Source of the DNA: Clavibacter sp. VKM Ac-2872
GTDB lineage: Bacteria; Actinomycetota; Actinomycetes; Actinomycetales; Microbacteriaceae
Length of the DNA stretch: 64,000 nt
Assembly: GCF_015351105.1 (NCBI RefSeq)
Contig: NZ_JADKRR010000001.1
Coordinates: 1,531,069-1,595,068 of the forward strand
Direction: 5' to 3'
Below the pieces are notes generated by a model. It made no database searches, had not been told where the DNA came from, and was given only the letters and a program-made list of their open reading frames with translations. Made by a program: the position numbers and the translations under genes. This document shows, piece by piece, positions 35,321 through 46,900 of this stretch (position 1 is its first letter; every line of letters begins with the position of its first letter).

Positions 35321-37384
35321 TCAGCCGGCGAGGCCCCGGCGCACGAGCAGCGGCTCGATCACGGCGTCGCGGCCGCGGAAGTCGCGGTAGGCCTCCAGCG
35401 GGTCCTTGGATCCGCCGACGCCGAGCAGACGCGCGCGGAACCGGTCGCCGTTCTCGCGCGTGAGGCCGCCGTTCTCGCGGAACCACTCGACGGTGTCGGC
35501 GTCCAGCACCTCGCTCCAGATGTAGGAGTAGTAGCCCGCGTCGTAGCCGCCCGCGAAGGTGTGCTGGAAGTAGCTCGACGCGTAACGGGGGAGGACGGCG
35601 GGCACGTCGAGGCCCACGGCGGCGAGGGCATCGGCCTGGAACGCGTCGACGTCCTCGACGACGTCGTCGACGCCGATGCGGTGCCAGGCCTGGTCGAGGA
35701 GCGCGGCACCCAGGTACTCGCTGGTGAGGAAGCCCTCGTTGAAGGCGGACGACGCCTGGACGGCCGCGACGAGGTCGGCGGGCATCGGCTCGCCCGTCTC
35801 GTGGTGCACGGCGTAGGAGGCGAGGATCTCGGGCCACAGCATCCACATCTCGTTCACCTGGCTGGGGAACTCGACGAAGTCGCGGAACACGTTCGTGCCC
35901 CCGAAGCGCGGGTAGGTGACGCGGGCGAAGAGGCCGTGCAGCGCGTGGCCGAACTCGTGGAACAGCGTGTTCGTCTCGTCGTAGCTGAGGAGCGTGGGCT
36001 GCCCGGCGGGTGGCTTCGGGACGTTGAGGTTGTTGAGCACGACCGTCGGGGTGTCGAGCAGGGCGCTCTGCTGGACGAGCCGGTTCATCCACGCGCCGCC
36101 GCGCTTCGAGTCGCGCGTGTGGAGATCCAGCACGTAGAGGCCGACCTCGGATCCGTCCTCGTCGCGCACCTCGAAGACGCGCGCGTCGGGATGGTAGGCG
36201 GGGATGTCGTCGCGCTCGGTGAAGGTGACGCCGTAGAGCGCCGTGGCCGCGCGGAACACGCCGTCGCGGAGCACCCGGTCGGCCTCCAGGTACGGGCGCA
36301 TGCGCTCGGTGTCGACGTCGTAGCGCTCCGTGCGCACCCGCTCGCTGTAGAAGGCCCAGTCCCAGGCGGCGAGCTCGAACGTCGGCTCGCCGAGCTCCTG
36401 CTGCGTGCGGTCGATCACGCGCTGCAGCTCGACGGCCTCGGCGCGGGCGTTGCGGGCCGCGGCCGGGGCGAGGCGGCTGAGCATGTCGGCGACGGCCTCC
36501 GGCGTGCGCGCCGTCTGGTCCGCGGTCACGGCGGCGGCATGGCTCGGGAAGCCGAGGAGGGCGGCGCGCTCGGCCCGGAGGCGGGTGATCTCGAGGACGA
36601 GCGGGCGGTTGTCGTGCGCGTTCCCCCGGGATCCCCGGGCGAGCGACGCCTCCATGATCCGCTGGCGCAGGCCCCTGTCCGTGAGCTGCGCGAGGTACGG
36701 GTGGCCGGTCGGCAGCACCAGGGTGATGAGGTGCCTCCCGTCGAGCCCGCGATCGACGGCCGCCTGCGCCGCGGCCGCGATGGCACCCTCTCCCAGGCCG
36801 TCGAGCTCGGCCGGGTCGTCGACCACGACGGCGAGGTCGTTGGTGTCCTCGAGGAGGTGGGACTCGAAGCGCGTGGTGAGCACGGACAGGCGGCGGTTGA
36901 GGTCGCGGAGCCGGCCCTTCGCCTCGTCGTCGAGGCCGGCGCCCGCGATCGTGAACTCGGCCAGGTAGCGCTCGACGAGGTAGACCGACTCGGCGTCGAG
37001 GCCCGATTCGTGGCGCGCGTCGTGGACGGCGAGGATGCGCGCGTAGAGCGCGGAGTCGAGGCGGATGGCGTCCTCGTGCGCGGCGAGCTCCGGGGCGATC
37101 TCGGCCTCGAGCTCGCGGGTGAAGGCGGAGCTGTCGGCCGACGTGAGGGTGAAGAAGACGTGGCCGACGCGGTCGAGGATCCGGCCGGACCGCTCGAGCG
37201 CGACGAGCGTGTTCTCGAAGGTCGGCGGCTCGGTCGAGTCCGCGATGGCGCGCACCTCCGCGAGGTGCTCGGCGATGCCCGCCTCGAACGCGGGGCGGAA
37301 GTGCTCCTCGCGGATGTCGGCGAAGGGGGGCATGCCGTACGGGAGGGTGCTCGGTTCGAGGAAGGGGTTCGGGGGCGTCGTCAT
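35321..37384 (-). CDS. dcp: Peptidyl-dipeptidase Dcp (M3 metallopeptidase)
   Basis: A 687-residue M3-family zinc metallopeptidase releasing dipeptides from the C-terminus of oligopeptides, probably cytoplasmic (no signal peptide). Zinc motif HEFGHALH at residues 476-483, with the third ligand in FRDFVEFPSQVNEMW about 28 residues later. C-terminal ASSYFQHTFAGGYDAGYYSYIWSEV, where the Tyr/His residues lining the active site occur, is typical of Dcp. Starts at ATG 37384. Converges with clpX and diverges from the methyltransferase. Confidence 0.96.
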   Translation of the reverse strand: MTTPPNPFLEPSTLPYGMPPFADIREEHFRPAFEAGIAEHLAEVRAIADSTEPPTFENTLVALERSGRILDRVGHVFFTLTSADSSAFTRELEAEIAPELAAHEDAIRLDSALYARILAVHDARHESGLDAESVYLVERYLAEFTIAGAGLDDEAKGRLRDLNRRLSVLTTRFESHLLEDTNDLAVVVDDPAELDGLGEGAIAAAAQAAVDRGLDGRHLITLVLPTGHPYLAQLTDRGLRQRIMEASLARGSRGNAHDNRPLVLEITRLRAERAALLGFPSHAAAVTADQTARTPEAVADMLSRLAPAAARNARAEAVELQRVIDRTQQELGEPTFELAAWDWAFYSERVRTERYDVDTERMRPYLEADRVLRDGVFRAATALYGVTFTERDDIPAYHPDARVFEVRDEDGSEVGLYVLDLHTRDSKRGGAWMNRLVQQSALLDTPTVVLNNLNVPKPPAGQPTLLSYDETNTLFHEFGHALHGLFARVTYPRFGGTNVFRDFVEFPSQVNEMWMLWPEILASYAVHHETGEPMPADLVAAVQASSAFNEGFLTSEYLGAALLDQAWHRIGVDDVVEDVDAFQADALAAVGLDVPAVLPRYASSYFQHTFAGGYDAGYYSYIWSEVLDADTVEWFRENGGLTRENGDRFRARLLGVGGSKDPLEAYRDFRGRDAVIEPLLVRRGLAG

Positions 37385-37423
37385 ACAGCGAGCCTAGGCC
37401 GGGCGCCGACCTAGGCTCGGAGG

Positions 37424-38227
37424 GTGAAGAGCGAGCGATACACCCACGGCCACCACGAGAGCGTCCTCCGGGTGCACAGCGCCCGGACGGTCCGGAACTC
37501 CGCGGCCTACCTCCAACCCCACCTCCGCCCCGGCCTGGACGTGCTGGACGTGGGGAGCGGCCCCGGGACCATCACGGTGGAGCTCGCGGACATCGTCGCG
37601 CCCGGCCGCGTCGTCGGCGTCGACATGTCGGAGGACGTCGTGCGGCAGGCCGCCGAGCTGGCGGCGTCGCGCGGCACGGGGAACGTCGAGTTCGTCACGG
37701 GATCCGTGTACGACCTGCCCTACTCCGACGCGTCCTTCGACGTGGTCCACGCGCACCAGGTCCTGCAGCACGTCGGCGACCCCGTCCGCGCGCTCGCGGA
37801 GATGCGCCGCGTCACGCGCCCGGGTGGGCTCGTGGCGGCGCGCGACGTCATCTACTCGAAGGTGGCGCTCTACCCCGAGTCCGACGGGCTGCGCCTCTGG
37901 TCCGACGTGTACCTGCCCGTCCACCGCGCGAACGGCGGCGAGCCCGATGCCGGATCCCGTCTCAAGGCGTGGGCCCGGGAGGCCGGCTTCACCGAGATCG
38001 CGTCGAGCGCGTCGGTGTGGTGCTTCACGTCGGACGAGGAGCGCGCCTGGTGGGGCGGCGCGTGGGCCGATCGCGCGGTCGCGTCGTCCTTCGCCGGCCA
38101 GGCCCGCGAGGGCGGGTTCGCGACGGACGAGGACCTGCTGGCCATCCGCGCCGGCTGGCAGGTGTGGGCCGCGGACGGCGACGGCTTCTTCGCGATGCCG
38201 CACGGCGAGATCCTCGCCCGGCGGTGA
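37424..38227 (+). CDS. Class I SAM-dependent methyltransferase
   Basis: A 267-residue methyltransferase. Motif I VLDVGSGPGTIT (near residues 40-51), GVDMSEDVV (motif II), VEFVTGSVYDLPYSDASFDVVHAHQVLQHV (post-motif regions II/III) and a MRRVTRPGGLVAARD motif IV-type strand identify the Rossmann-like class I fold of the UbiE/Methyltransf_11 type. Substrate unknown. GTG 37424 with ggagg upstream (ctcggagg). Divergent from dcp; converges with the small unknown gene. Confidence 0.92.
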   Translation: MKSERYTHGHHESVLRVHSARTVRNSAAYLQPHLRPGLDVLDVGSGPGTITVELADIVAPGRVVGVDMSEDVVRQAAELAASRGTGNVEFVTGSVYDLPYSDASFDVVHAHQVLQHVGDPVRALAEMRRVTRPGGLVAARDVIYSKVALYPESDGLRLWSDVYLPVHRANGGEPDAGSRLKAWAREAGFTEIASSASVWCFTSDEERAWWGGAWADRAVASSFAGQAREGGFATDEDLLAIRAGWQVWAADGDGFFAMPHGEILARR

Positions 38228-38231
38228 ACGC

Positions 38232-38495
38232 TCAGTCGTCGAAGGGGTCGTCCGTCGACTCGCCGGGGATCGTGATGGTCGCCGCGTCCTCGATCGGGTC
38301 GTAGCGGATCACGGTGCCGTCGTCGAGCTCGACGACGGGCTTCCGCTCGAGCCACGTGAGCGTCCAGCGCCAGGCGGACGTGTCGGTCGCGAGCGCGATC
38401 ACGTCCTTCTCGACGGTCTTCACCGCGAGGAGGACGACCTCGGGCAGCTCCGCGGGGGCGGTGCCGCCGACGGGCCAGCGGGTGCCGAGCTGCAT
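38232..38495 (-). CDS. Small protein of unknown function, coupled to a GNAT gene
   Basis: An 87-residue protein with two likely strands (EVVLLAVKTVEKDVIALATDT) and a conserved-looking tryptophan stretch (WRWTLTWLERKPV), ending in an acidic tail (GESTDDPFDD). No named family recognised. ATG 38495 overlaps the stop of the acetyltransferase gene by one base (TGATG), indicating that the two are translated together. It ends four bases from the methyltransferase stop. Confidence 0.72.
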   Translation of the reverse strand: MQLGTRWPVGGTAPAELPEVVLLAVKTVEKDVIALATDTSAWRWTLTWLERKPVVELDDGTVIRYDPIEDAATITIPGESTDDPFDD

Positions 38496-38947
38496 CAGAC
38501 GTCCTGCTCGTAGGTGACCCACGTCGTGCGGCGGGCGACCTTGTCGTAGAGACGCTGCGCGTCGGAGTTGTCCTCGGCGGTGATCCACCGGAGCATGCTG
38601 GCGCCGTCGCGGCGCGCGACGTCGGCGACCGCGGCGATGAGCTGCTCGCCCACGCCCTGGCGGCGCGAGACCTCGCGCACGTACAGGTCGTCGACCAGCA
38701 GGCCCCCGGTGCCGCGCGCCAGGCGCGCGAAGCGGTGGAAGTGCGCGAGACCGACGAGGGCGCCCTCGTGCGCGTCGTCGACGGCGACGAGCGCGGAGCT
38801 CGCGTGCTGGTCGTCGGTGAGCTGGCTCCAGGCGAGCACGGCTGCCTCGTCCGTGAGCTCGGTGCCGTAGAACTCGGCGTAGCCCGCGAACAGGTCGAAC
38901 CAGGGGAAGAAGTCGCCGTCGCGGACGGGACGGATCGAGATGGTCAT
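38495..38947 (-). CDS. GNAT-family N-acetyltransferase
   Basis: A 150-residue acetyltransferase with the usual GNAT layout: N-terminal ISIRPVRDGDFFPWFDLF, strand VGLAHFHRF, the CoA-binding loop DDLYVREVSRRQGVGEQLI (R/Q-x-x-G-x-G/A) and the C-terminal strand-helix WITAEDNSDAQRLYDKVARR. The acceptor is unknown. ATG 38947 overlaps the valS stop by four bases (ATGA), so it is the second gene of a valS operon. Confidence 0.9.
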   Translation of the reverse strand: MTISIRPVRDGDFFPWFDLFAGYAEFYGTELTDEAAVLAWSQLTDDQHASSALVAVDDAHEGALVGLAHFHRFARLARGTGGLLVDDLYVREVSRRQGVGEQLIAAVADVARRDGASMLRWITAEDNSDAQRLYDKVARRTTWVTYEQDV

Positions 38948-41589
38948 GCGCGGTTCTCCTCGGGCTGCTCGGCGGGGGCGAGCGTGATGCGGGTGACGGC
39001 CGGGCCGTCCCCCTCGGTGAAGGTCAGGTCGGTGATGCGGCCCACGGCGCGGAGGTCCCGTGCCACGAGCTCGAGCGAGCGGATGTCCTCCGTCGACGCG
39101 GAGACCACGGCCTCGGCCACGGGCGTCTTCTGCGAGGCCTTCGCGTCGGTCTTGGCGCGGCGGATGCCCACGAGCGCGCGACCGGCGAGGTCCAGCAGCC
39201 GCGGGTCGGCCGTGCCGCCGGTCGCCGGGGCGGACGGGGCAGGCGGGGACGGCCAGGCGGCGGTGTGGATCGAGCCGTCGTGCGACCAGCTCCACGCCTC
39301 CTCCGTGGCGAAGGGCACGAAGGGCGCGAACAGGCGCAGGAGGACATCGAGGGCCTCGCGGAGCGCGGCGACCGCGGATCCCCGGTCGGCGGGGTCGGCA
39401 TCGGCCGAGTAGGCGCGGTCCTTGACGAGCTCCAGGTAGTCGTCGCAGAAGGTCCAGAAGAAGCTCTCCGTGACCTCCAGCGCGCGCGCATGGTCGTACT
39501 CCCCGAGCGCGGTGGTCGCGGTCTCCACGACCTCGGCCAGGGCGGCGAGCATGCCCACGTCGATGGCGTGGGTGGCGCGGGCGCCCTCGGGGGCCTCGAA
39601 CGAGAGGATGAACTTCGCCGCGTTGAGGACCTTGATCGCGAGCCGGCGGCCGATCTTGATCTGCGTCGGGTTCTGCGGGTCCATCGCCGCGTCGACGCCG
39701 AGGCGCGCGGACGCGGCCCAGTACCGCACCGCGTCGGAGCCGAACTGCTCGAGCGTGGCCGCCGGGGTCACGACGTTGCCCTTGGACTTCGACATCTTCT
39801 TGCGGTCGGGGTCGAGGATCCAGCCGGAGATCGCGGCCGTCGTCCACGGCGCCTGGCCGTGCTCCAGCTCGGCCCGCAGGACCGTGGAGAAGAGCCACGT
39901 GCGGATGATGTCCTGGCCCTGCGGTCGCATGGAGAACGGGAAGACGAGGTCGAAGAGCTCGGGGTCGCGCTCCCATCCGCCCGCGAGCTGCGGGGTGAGC
40001 GAGGAGGTGGCCCAGGTGTCCATGACGTCGAGCTCGCCCTGGAAGCCGCCGGGCACGCCGCGCTGGTCCTCCGTGTAGCCGGGGGCGGGATCCGAGGACG
40101 GGTCGACGGGCAGCTGGTCCTCGGTGGGCGTGATGGCCTTGTCGAACTCCGGGTTGCCGTCGGCGTCGAGCGGGTACCAGACGGGCAGCGGCACGCCGAA
40201 GAAGCGCTGGCGCGAGACGAGCCAGTCGCCGTTGAGGCCGCCGACCCAGTTCTCGTAGCGCACGCGCATGAAGTCGGGGACGAACCCGATCTCCCGCCCG
40301 CGGGCGATCAGCCCGGCGCGGAGCTCCTCGTCGCGGCCGCCGTTGCGGATGTACCACTGGCGGGTCGAGACGATCTCGAGGGGCTTGTCGCCCTTCTCGT
40401 AGAACTTGACGGGGTGGGTGATCTTGCGCGGCTCGCCGATGAGCTCGCCGGACTCCGTGAGGAGCTCGACCATCGCCGCCTTCGCGGAGAAGACCGTCTT
40501 GCCGGCGAGGGCGGCGTACGCCGTGCGGCCCGACTCGGACGTGATGGCGGCGGGGGCGTCGGAGACGATGCGGCCGTCGAAGCCGACGATCGCGCGGTTC
40601 TCCAGCTGCAGCTCGCGCCACCACACCACGTCGTTGAGGTCGCCGAACGTGCAGACCATGGCGATGCCGGATCCCTTGTCGGGCTGGGCGAGGTGGTGCG
40701 CGAGCACGGGCACCTCGACGCCGAACACCGGCGTCGTGACGGTCGTGCCGAACAGGCCCTGGTAGCGCTCGTCGTCGGGATGCGCGACGAGGGCGACGCA
40801 CGCGGCGAGGAGCTCGGGGCGCGTGGTGTCGATGATCACGTCGTCGCCGCCCTGCCGGTGGAACGCGAGGCGGTGGTAGGCGCTGGGCTGCTCGCGGTCC
40901 TCGAGCTCGGCCTGCGCCACGGCCGTGCGGAAGGTGACGTCCCACAGGGTGGGGGCGTCGGCCTGGTACGCCTCGCCGCGGGCGAGGTTGCGGAGGAACG
41001 CGCGCTGCGAGGCCACCTGCGCGTCGGCGCCGATGGTTCGGTAGCTCTGGCGCCAGTCGACGCTGAGGCCCAGCGTGCGGAAGAGGTCCTCGAACTGCTT
41101 CTCGTCCTCCTCGGTCAGGCGCTCGCACAGTTCGATGAAGTTACGGCGGGAGATCGGCTGCTGGTCGCCGGGCTTCGACGTGCCGCCGGTCTCGGAGGGC
41201 TGGTAGGCGGGGTCGTAGGGGAGCGTCGGGTCGCAGCGGACGCCGTAGAAGTTCTGGACGCGGCGCTCGGTGGGCAGGCCGTTGTCGTCCCAACCGAGCG
41301 GGTAGAAGACGCTCTCGCCGCGCATGCGGCGGTAGCGGGCGATCACGTCGGTGTGCGTGTAGCTGAAGACGTGGCCGATGTGGAGGGATCCGCTCGCCGT
41401 GGGCGGCGGGGTGTCGATGGAGAAGACGGTGCCGGCGGCGGCCTCGTCGCGGCGGAACTCGTACGTGCCGTCGGCCTGCCAGCGGGCGCCCCACGTGGCC
41501 TCGAGGCCCTCGAGGGCCGGCTTGTCGGGGACCCGGGCGACCTGGCCGGTCGCCTCCTGCGCGGTGTCCGGACGTCGTTCGTCAGCCAT
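38944..41589 (-). CDS. valS: Valine-tRNA ligase
   Basis: An 881-residue class I aminoacyl-tRNA synthetase charging tRNA-Val. HIGH motif at residues 70-73 in TASGSLHIGHVFSYTH, the ValRS-type GWDDNGLPTERRVQ, and KMSKS near residue 597 (KKMSKSKGNVV). An editing (CP1) domain is present between them. The start ATG 41589 gives MADERRPDTAQEATG; the frame extends upstream without similarity. The C-terminal coiled-coil arm appears short. It heads an operon with the GNAT and small unknown gene. Confidence 0.96.
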   Translation of the reverse strand: MADERRPDTAQEATGQVARVPDKPALEGLEATWGARWQADGTYEFRRDEAAAGTVFSIDTPPPTASGSLHIGHVFSYTHTDVIARYRRMRGESVFYPLGWDDNGLPTERRVQNFYGVRCDPTLPYDPAYQPSETGGTSKPGDQQPISRRNFIELCERLTEEDEKQFEDLFRTLGLSVDWRQSYRTIGADAQVASQRAFLRNLARGEAYQADAPTLWDVTFRTAVAQAELEDREQPSAYHRLAFHRQGGDDVIIDTTRPELLAACVALVAHPDDERYQGLFGTTVTTPVFGVEVPVLAHHLAQPDKGSGIAMVCTFGDLNDVVWWRELQLENRAIVGFDGRIVSDAPAAITSESGRTAYAALAGKTVFSAKAAMVELLTESGELIGEPRKITHPVKFYEKGDKPLEIVSTRQWYIRNGGRDEELRAGLIARGREIGFVPDFMRVRYENWVGGLNGDWLVSRQRFFGVPLPVWYPLDADGNPEFDKAITPTEDQLPVDPSSDPAPGYTEDQRGVPGGFQGELDVMDTWATSSLTPQLAGGWERDPELFDLVFPFSMRPQGQDIIRTWLFSTVLRAELEHGQAPWTTAAISGWILDPDRKKMSKSKGNVVTPAATLEQFGSDAVRYWAASARLGVDAAMDPQNPTQIKIGRRLAIKVLNAAKFILSFEAPEGARATHAIDVGMLAALAEVVETATTALGEYDHARALEVTESFFWTFCDDYLELVKDRAYSADADPADRGSAVAALREALDVLLRLFAPFVPFATEEAWSWSHDGSIHTAAWPSPPAPSAPATGGTADPRLLDLAGRALVGIRRAKTDAKASQKTPVAEAVVSASTEDIRSLELVARDLRAVGRITDLTFTEGDGPAVTRITLAPAEQPEENRA

Positions 41590-41677
41590 GCGTGCTCCGG
41601 TTCCCTCGATGTGGACGGCACCGTGTCGATGGTGAGGTGCCTTCTGTGCGGGGTTCACGCTACCGGATGGGGGCACG

Positions 41678-41720
41678 GAGGCCGGATGCGGGGGCGGCGA
41701 CGCCCCGCGCATCCGGCCTC
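41678..41720 (-). terminator. Terminator after pckG
   Basis: A long stem (gaggccggatgcg...cgc with matching gcatccggcctc, one bulge) around gcga, directly past the pckG stop on the minus strand and upstream of valS. Confidence 0.6.
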
Positions 41721-41725
41721 GAGGG

Positions 41726-43672
41726 CTAGGCCGGGCTCGTCGTCGCGGCCTCCCGGAACGCCCGGCGCATCGCGTCGAGCCGGGCCCTCAGCTCCGCGGG
41801 CACCCGGCCGCCGAAGCGGGCGAAGTGGGCGTCCACGGCGTCGAGCTCCTCGAGCCAGAGCTCGGGATCCAGCGACAGCAGCTCGTCGAGCGCTCCCTCG
41901 GCGAGGTCGAGGTCCTGGACGTCCAGGTCCTCCGGCAGCGGCAGCCCGCCGACGGGGGTCCGCTCGACGGGCACGCGGTCCTCCAGGCGGCGGACGATCC
42001 ACTCGAGGACGCGGGCGTTCTCGCCGAAGCCGGGCCAGAGGAAGGAGCCGTCGTCGCCCTTGCGGAACCAGTTGACCTGGAAGACGCGGGGCGCGCCGGC
42101 GCCGAGCCCCCGTCCGACCTCCAGCCAGTGGCGCCAGTGGTCGGCCATGTCGTAGCCGCAGAACGGCTGCATCGCGAAGGGGTCGTGGCGGAGCTCGCCC
42201 ACCCGGCCCTCGGCGGCGGCCGTCTGCTCCGACGCCATGGTGGCGCCCACGAAGACGCCGTGCTCCCAGTCGTCCGCCTCCGCCACGAGCGGGACGTTGG
42301 TGGCGCGGCGCCCGCCGAAGAGGATCGCGTCGACGACGACGCCGTCCGGGTCGTCCCAGTCGTCCGCGAGCGACGGGCACTGCTCCAGGCCCACGGTGAA
42401 GCGCGCGTTCGGGTGCGCGGCGGGGGTCCCGGATCCGGGCGACCAGGGCCGCCCCTGCCAGTCGACGAGACCCGCGGGCGGCGTGGGCGTCATGCCCTCC
42501 CACCACACGTCGCCGTCGGGTCGCAGGGCGACGTTCGTGTAGATCGCGTTGCCCCAGATCGTGGACATGGCGACGGGGTTCGACGCCTCGCCCGTGCCGG
42601 GGGCCACGCCGAAGAGGCCGCGCTCCGGGTTCACGGCGCGGAGCCGGCCCTGCACGTCCGGCCGCAGCCACGCGATGTCGTCGCCCAGCGTCTCGACCGT
42701 CCACCCGGGGATCGTGGGGGTGAGCATCGCGAGGTTCGTCTTGCCGCACGCCGAGGGGAACGCGGCGGCGACATGGAAGCGCCGGCCCTCGGGGCTCGTG
42801 ATCCGGATCAGGAGCATGTGCTCGGCGAGCCAGCCCTCGTCGCGGGCCATCACGGAGGCGATGCGGAGGGAGAAGCACTTCTTGCCGAGCAGCGCGTTGC
42901 CGCCGTAGCCCGAGCCGAACGAGATGATCTCGCGGTCCTCGGGGAAGTGGCAGATGCGCTTGTCGGCGTTGTGCGGCCACGGGACGTCGGCCGTGCGGCG
43001 GCCCCGGTCGTCCACGAGCGGCGCGCCGAGGCCGTGCAGCGCGCGGACCCAGGTCGTGTCCGGGCCGATGAGGCGGAGCGCGTCGTCGCCCATCCGGGTC
43101 ATGAGCGCCATGCTCGCGACGACGTAGGGGCTGTCGGTGATCTGCACGCCGAGCTGCGAGATCGCGCCGCCGAGCGGGCCCATCGAGAACGGGACGACGT
43201 AGAGGGTGCGGCCGCGCATGGATCCGGCGAAGAGCGCGTCGAGCTCGGCGCGCGTCTCATCGGGGTCGCGCCAGTTGTTCGTGGGGCCGGCGTCGGCGGG
43301 ATCCGCGGAGCAGATGAAGGTGCGGTCCTCGACGCGCGCCACGTCGGCCGGGTCGCTGCGCGCGAGGAAGCTGTGCGGGCGCCACTCGGGGTTCAGCCGG
43401 ATGAGCGTGCCGGCGTCGACCATCTCGCGCGTGAGGCGGTCGTACTCGGCGACGCTGCCCGTGCACCAGACGACCCGGTCGGGGAGCGTGAGCCGGGCGA
43501 CCTCGGCGACCCACTCGGCGATGCGGGGGTCGCGGCAGCGCGCGGGAGCGGCCGCGCCGGGCGGGAGCGGCCGGGCGTCGGGCGTGGCGCCGGCCGTCCC
43601 GGTGCCGGTGCCGGGCCTGCCGCCGCGCGGGCGGTCGGCGGTGAGCGCGGGTGCGTCCTGGATGCTGGTCAT
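41726..43672 (-). CDS. pckG: Phosphoenolpyruvate carboxykinase (GTP)
   Basis: A 648-residue GTP-dependent PEPCK converting oxaloacetate to PEP for gluconeogenesis. The P-loop PSACGKTN lies near residues 305-313, preceded by FHVAAAF; substrate loop residues are in [20 protein letters not shown], and the Mn-binding region is in [15 protein letters not shown]. Kinase-1 style GTP motifs (GFDGLKGDGSF-like: [26 protein letters not shown]) confirm the GTP type. About 45 N-terminal residues (Gly/Thr/Ala/Pro-rich) precede the usual start. Divergent from the RamB-like regulator. Confidence 0.96.
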   Translation of the reverse strand: MTSIQDAPALTADRPRGGRPGTGTGTAGATPDARPLPPGAAAPARCRDPRIAEWVAEVARLTLPDRVVWCTGSVAEYDRLTREMVDAGTLIRLNPEWRPHSFLARSDPADVARVEDRTFICSADPADAGPTNNWRDPDETRAELDALFAGSMRGRTLYVVPFSMGPLGGAISQLGVQITDSPYVVASMALMTRMGDDALRLIGPDTTWVRALHGLGAPLVDDRGRRTADVPWPHNADKRICHFPEDREIISFGSGYGGNALLGKKCFSLRIASVMARDEGWLAEHMLLIRITSPEGRRFHVAAAFPSACGKTNLAMLTPTIPGWTVETLGDDIAWLRPDVQGRLRAVNPERGLFGVAPGTGEASNPVAMSTIWGNAIYTNVALRPDGDVWWEGMTPTPPAGLVDWQGRPWSPGSGTPAAHPNARFTVGLEQCPSLADDWDDPDGVVVDAILFGGRRATNVPLVAEADDWEHGVFVGATMASEQTAAAEGRVGELRHDPFAMQPFCGYDMADHWRHWLEVGRGLGAGAPRVFQVNWFRKGDDGSFLWPGFGENARVLEWIVRRLEDRVPVERTPVGGLPLPEDLDVQDLDLAEGALDELLSLDPELWLEELDAVDAHFARFGGRVPAELRARLDAMRRAFREAATTSPA

Positions 43673-43764
43673 GTCGGTCCGTCCTCGTCGATCGGTCTGT
43701 TGTTCCAGCCTGCGACCCGTCAGGATGGTGTTCGGGGATCCGCCGACGTGAAGAAGAGCGGATG

Positions 43765-43780
43765 TTCACGGAGAGGTGAA
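43765..43780 (+). promoter_or_regulatory. Inverted repeat before the RamB-like gene
   Basis: TTCAC-N6-GTGAA lies in the 111-base gap between pckG and the regulator. It could be an operator acting on either promoter, but it overlaps the regulator's ribosome site, so the right half may simply be translation signal. Confidence 0.3.
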
Positions 43781-43783
43781 TCA

Positions 43784-45211
43784 ATGGACCAGCTCGTCAT
43801 CGGCCGGCGCATCCGGCATGCGCGGAAGGGCGCGGGGCTCACGCTGCAGGCGCTGGGGGAGCGGGCGGGGATCCTGCCGAGCCAGCTGAGCATGATCGAG
43901 AACGGCCGGCGCGAGACGCGGCTCTCGACGCTCGGACGCATCGCCGCCGCGCTCGGCGTGGACGTCACCCACCTGCTCGCGGCGGACGCGCCGGACGCGC
44001 GGTCGGCCCTCGAGATCGAGCTGGACCGTGCGCAGCGCTCGTCGCTGTACGGCTCGCTCGGGCTGCCGACCGTCCCGGCGAGCAGGGCGCTCCCGCAGGA
44101 GACGCTGGAGGCGCTCGTGGGCCTGCACCGCGAGCTCGCCCGCCGTGCGCGCGAGTCGATCGCGACGCCCGAGGAGGCCAGGCGGGCGAACACGGAGCAG
44201 CGCCTGATGATGCGCGAGCGCCACAACCACATGCCCGCCATCGAGGAGCTCGCCGAGCGGATGCTCGCCGACGTCGGCCACCGCAGCGGCGCCCTCTCTC
44301 ACCGCAGCGTCAGCCGCATGGCCGAGGGGCTCGGTTTCGAGCTCATCTACGTGGACGACCTGCCCCGATCGACGCGCTCGGTCACCGACCTCGGGGAGGG
44401 GCGGATCTACCTGCCGCCCGCGTCCATCCCCGGCGGCCACGGCCTCCGCTCGATGGCGCTGCAGGCGATGGCCCACCGGGTGCTCGGCCACGAGGAGCCC
44501 GCGAGCTACGCCGACTTCCTGCGGCAGCGGCTGGAGATCAACTACTTCGCGGCCGCGTGCCTCATGCCGCTCACACAGTCGGTGGAGTTCCTCGCGGAGG
44601 CCAAGGCGCGGCGCGACCTCGCGGTGGAGGACTTCCGCGACGCGTTCGGCGTGACGCACGAGGCGGCGGCGCTCCGGCTCACGAACATCAGCACCACGCA
44701 CCTCGACCTCCGCGTGCACTTCCTGCGCGTGGGCGGGGACGGCGCGGTCTACAAGGCCTACGAGAACGACGGCCTGCCGCTGCCCGTCGACGTGACGGGG
44801 GCGGTCGAGGGGCAGCCGGTCTGCCGCGAGTGGGCGGCGCGCGGCGCGTTCGACCGCACGAACCGCACGACCGAGTTCCACCAGTACACGGACACGCCGG
44901 CGGGGACGTTCTGGTGCTCGACGCAGACCGGATCCACCGCCGAGGGCGAGTACTCCATCTCCTTCGGCGTGCCGTTCGCGCACGCGAAGTGGTTCCGGGG
45001 CCGCGAGACGACGGCCAGGAGCGTGTCGCGGTGCCCCGACGAGTCGTGCTGCCGGCGCGCGGATCCCGAGGACGCCGGCCGGTGGCGCCACCGCGCGTGG
45101 CCGAGCGCGCGGCTGCACGCGCACATCCTCGCGCCCCTGCCGCGCGGGTCGTTCCCCGGGGTGGACGACCGCGAGCTGTACGCCTTCCTCGACCGGCACG
45201 CGGGGGCCTGA
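43784..45211 (+). CDS. RamB-like XRE regulator with degenerate IrrE-type and cysteine-rich C-terminal domain
   Basis: A 475-residue regulator. N-terminal HTH (IGRRIRHARKGAGLTLQALGERAGILPSQLSMIENGRRETRLSTLGRIAAALGV broken over residues 6-60) followed by helical linker, an ImmA/IrrE-like region (RSMALQAMAHRVLGHEE) and a C-terminal part with Cys residues (CSTQTG, CPDESCCRRADPE). This is the layout of RamB, which controls acetate and glyoxylate genes in Corynebacterium and Mycobacterium. The zinc HExxH of true IrrE is not present. Adjacent, divergent pckG is a likely target. ATG 43784. Confidence 0.88.
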   Translation: MDQLVIGRRIRHARKGAGLTLQALGERAGILPSQLSMIENGRRETRLSTLGRIAAALGVDVTHLLAADAPDARSALEIELDRAQRSSLYGSLGLPTVPASRALPQETLEALVGLHRELARRARESIATPEEARRANTEQRLMMRERHNHMPAIEELAERMLADVGHRSGALSHRSVSRMAEGLGFELIYVDDLPRSTRSVTDLGEGRIYLPPASIPGGHGLRSMALQAMAHRVLGHEEPASYADFLRQRLEINYFAAACLMPLTQSVEFLAEAKARRDLAVEDFRDAFGVTHEAAALRLTNISTTHLDLRVHFLRVGGDGAVYKAYENDGLPLPVDVTGAVEGQPVCREWAARGAFDRTNRTTEFHQYTDTPAGTFWCSTQTGSTAEGEYSISFGVPFAHAKWFRGRETTARSVSRCPDESCCRRADPEDAGRWRHRAWPSARLHAHILAPLPRGSFPGVDDRELYAFLDRHAGA

Positions 45212-45229
45212 TTCAGGGCGCCGGGCCGG

Positions 45230-46896
<1,667 letters not shown>

Positions 46897-46900
<4 letters not shown>

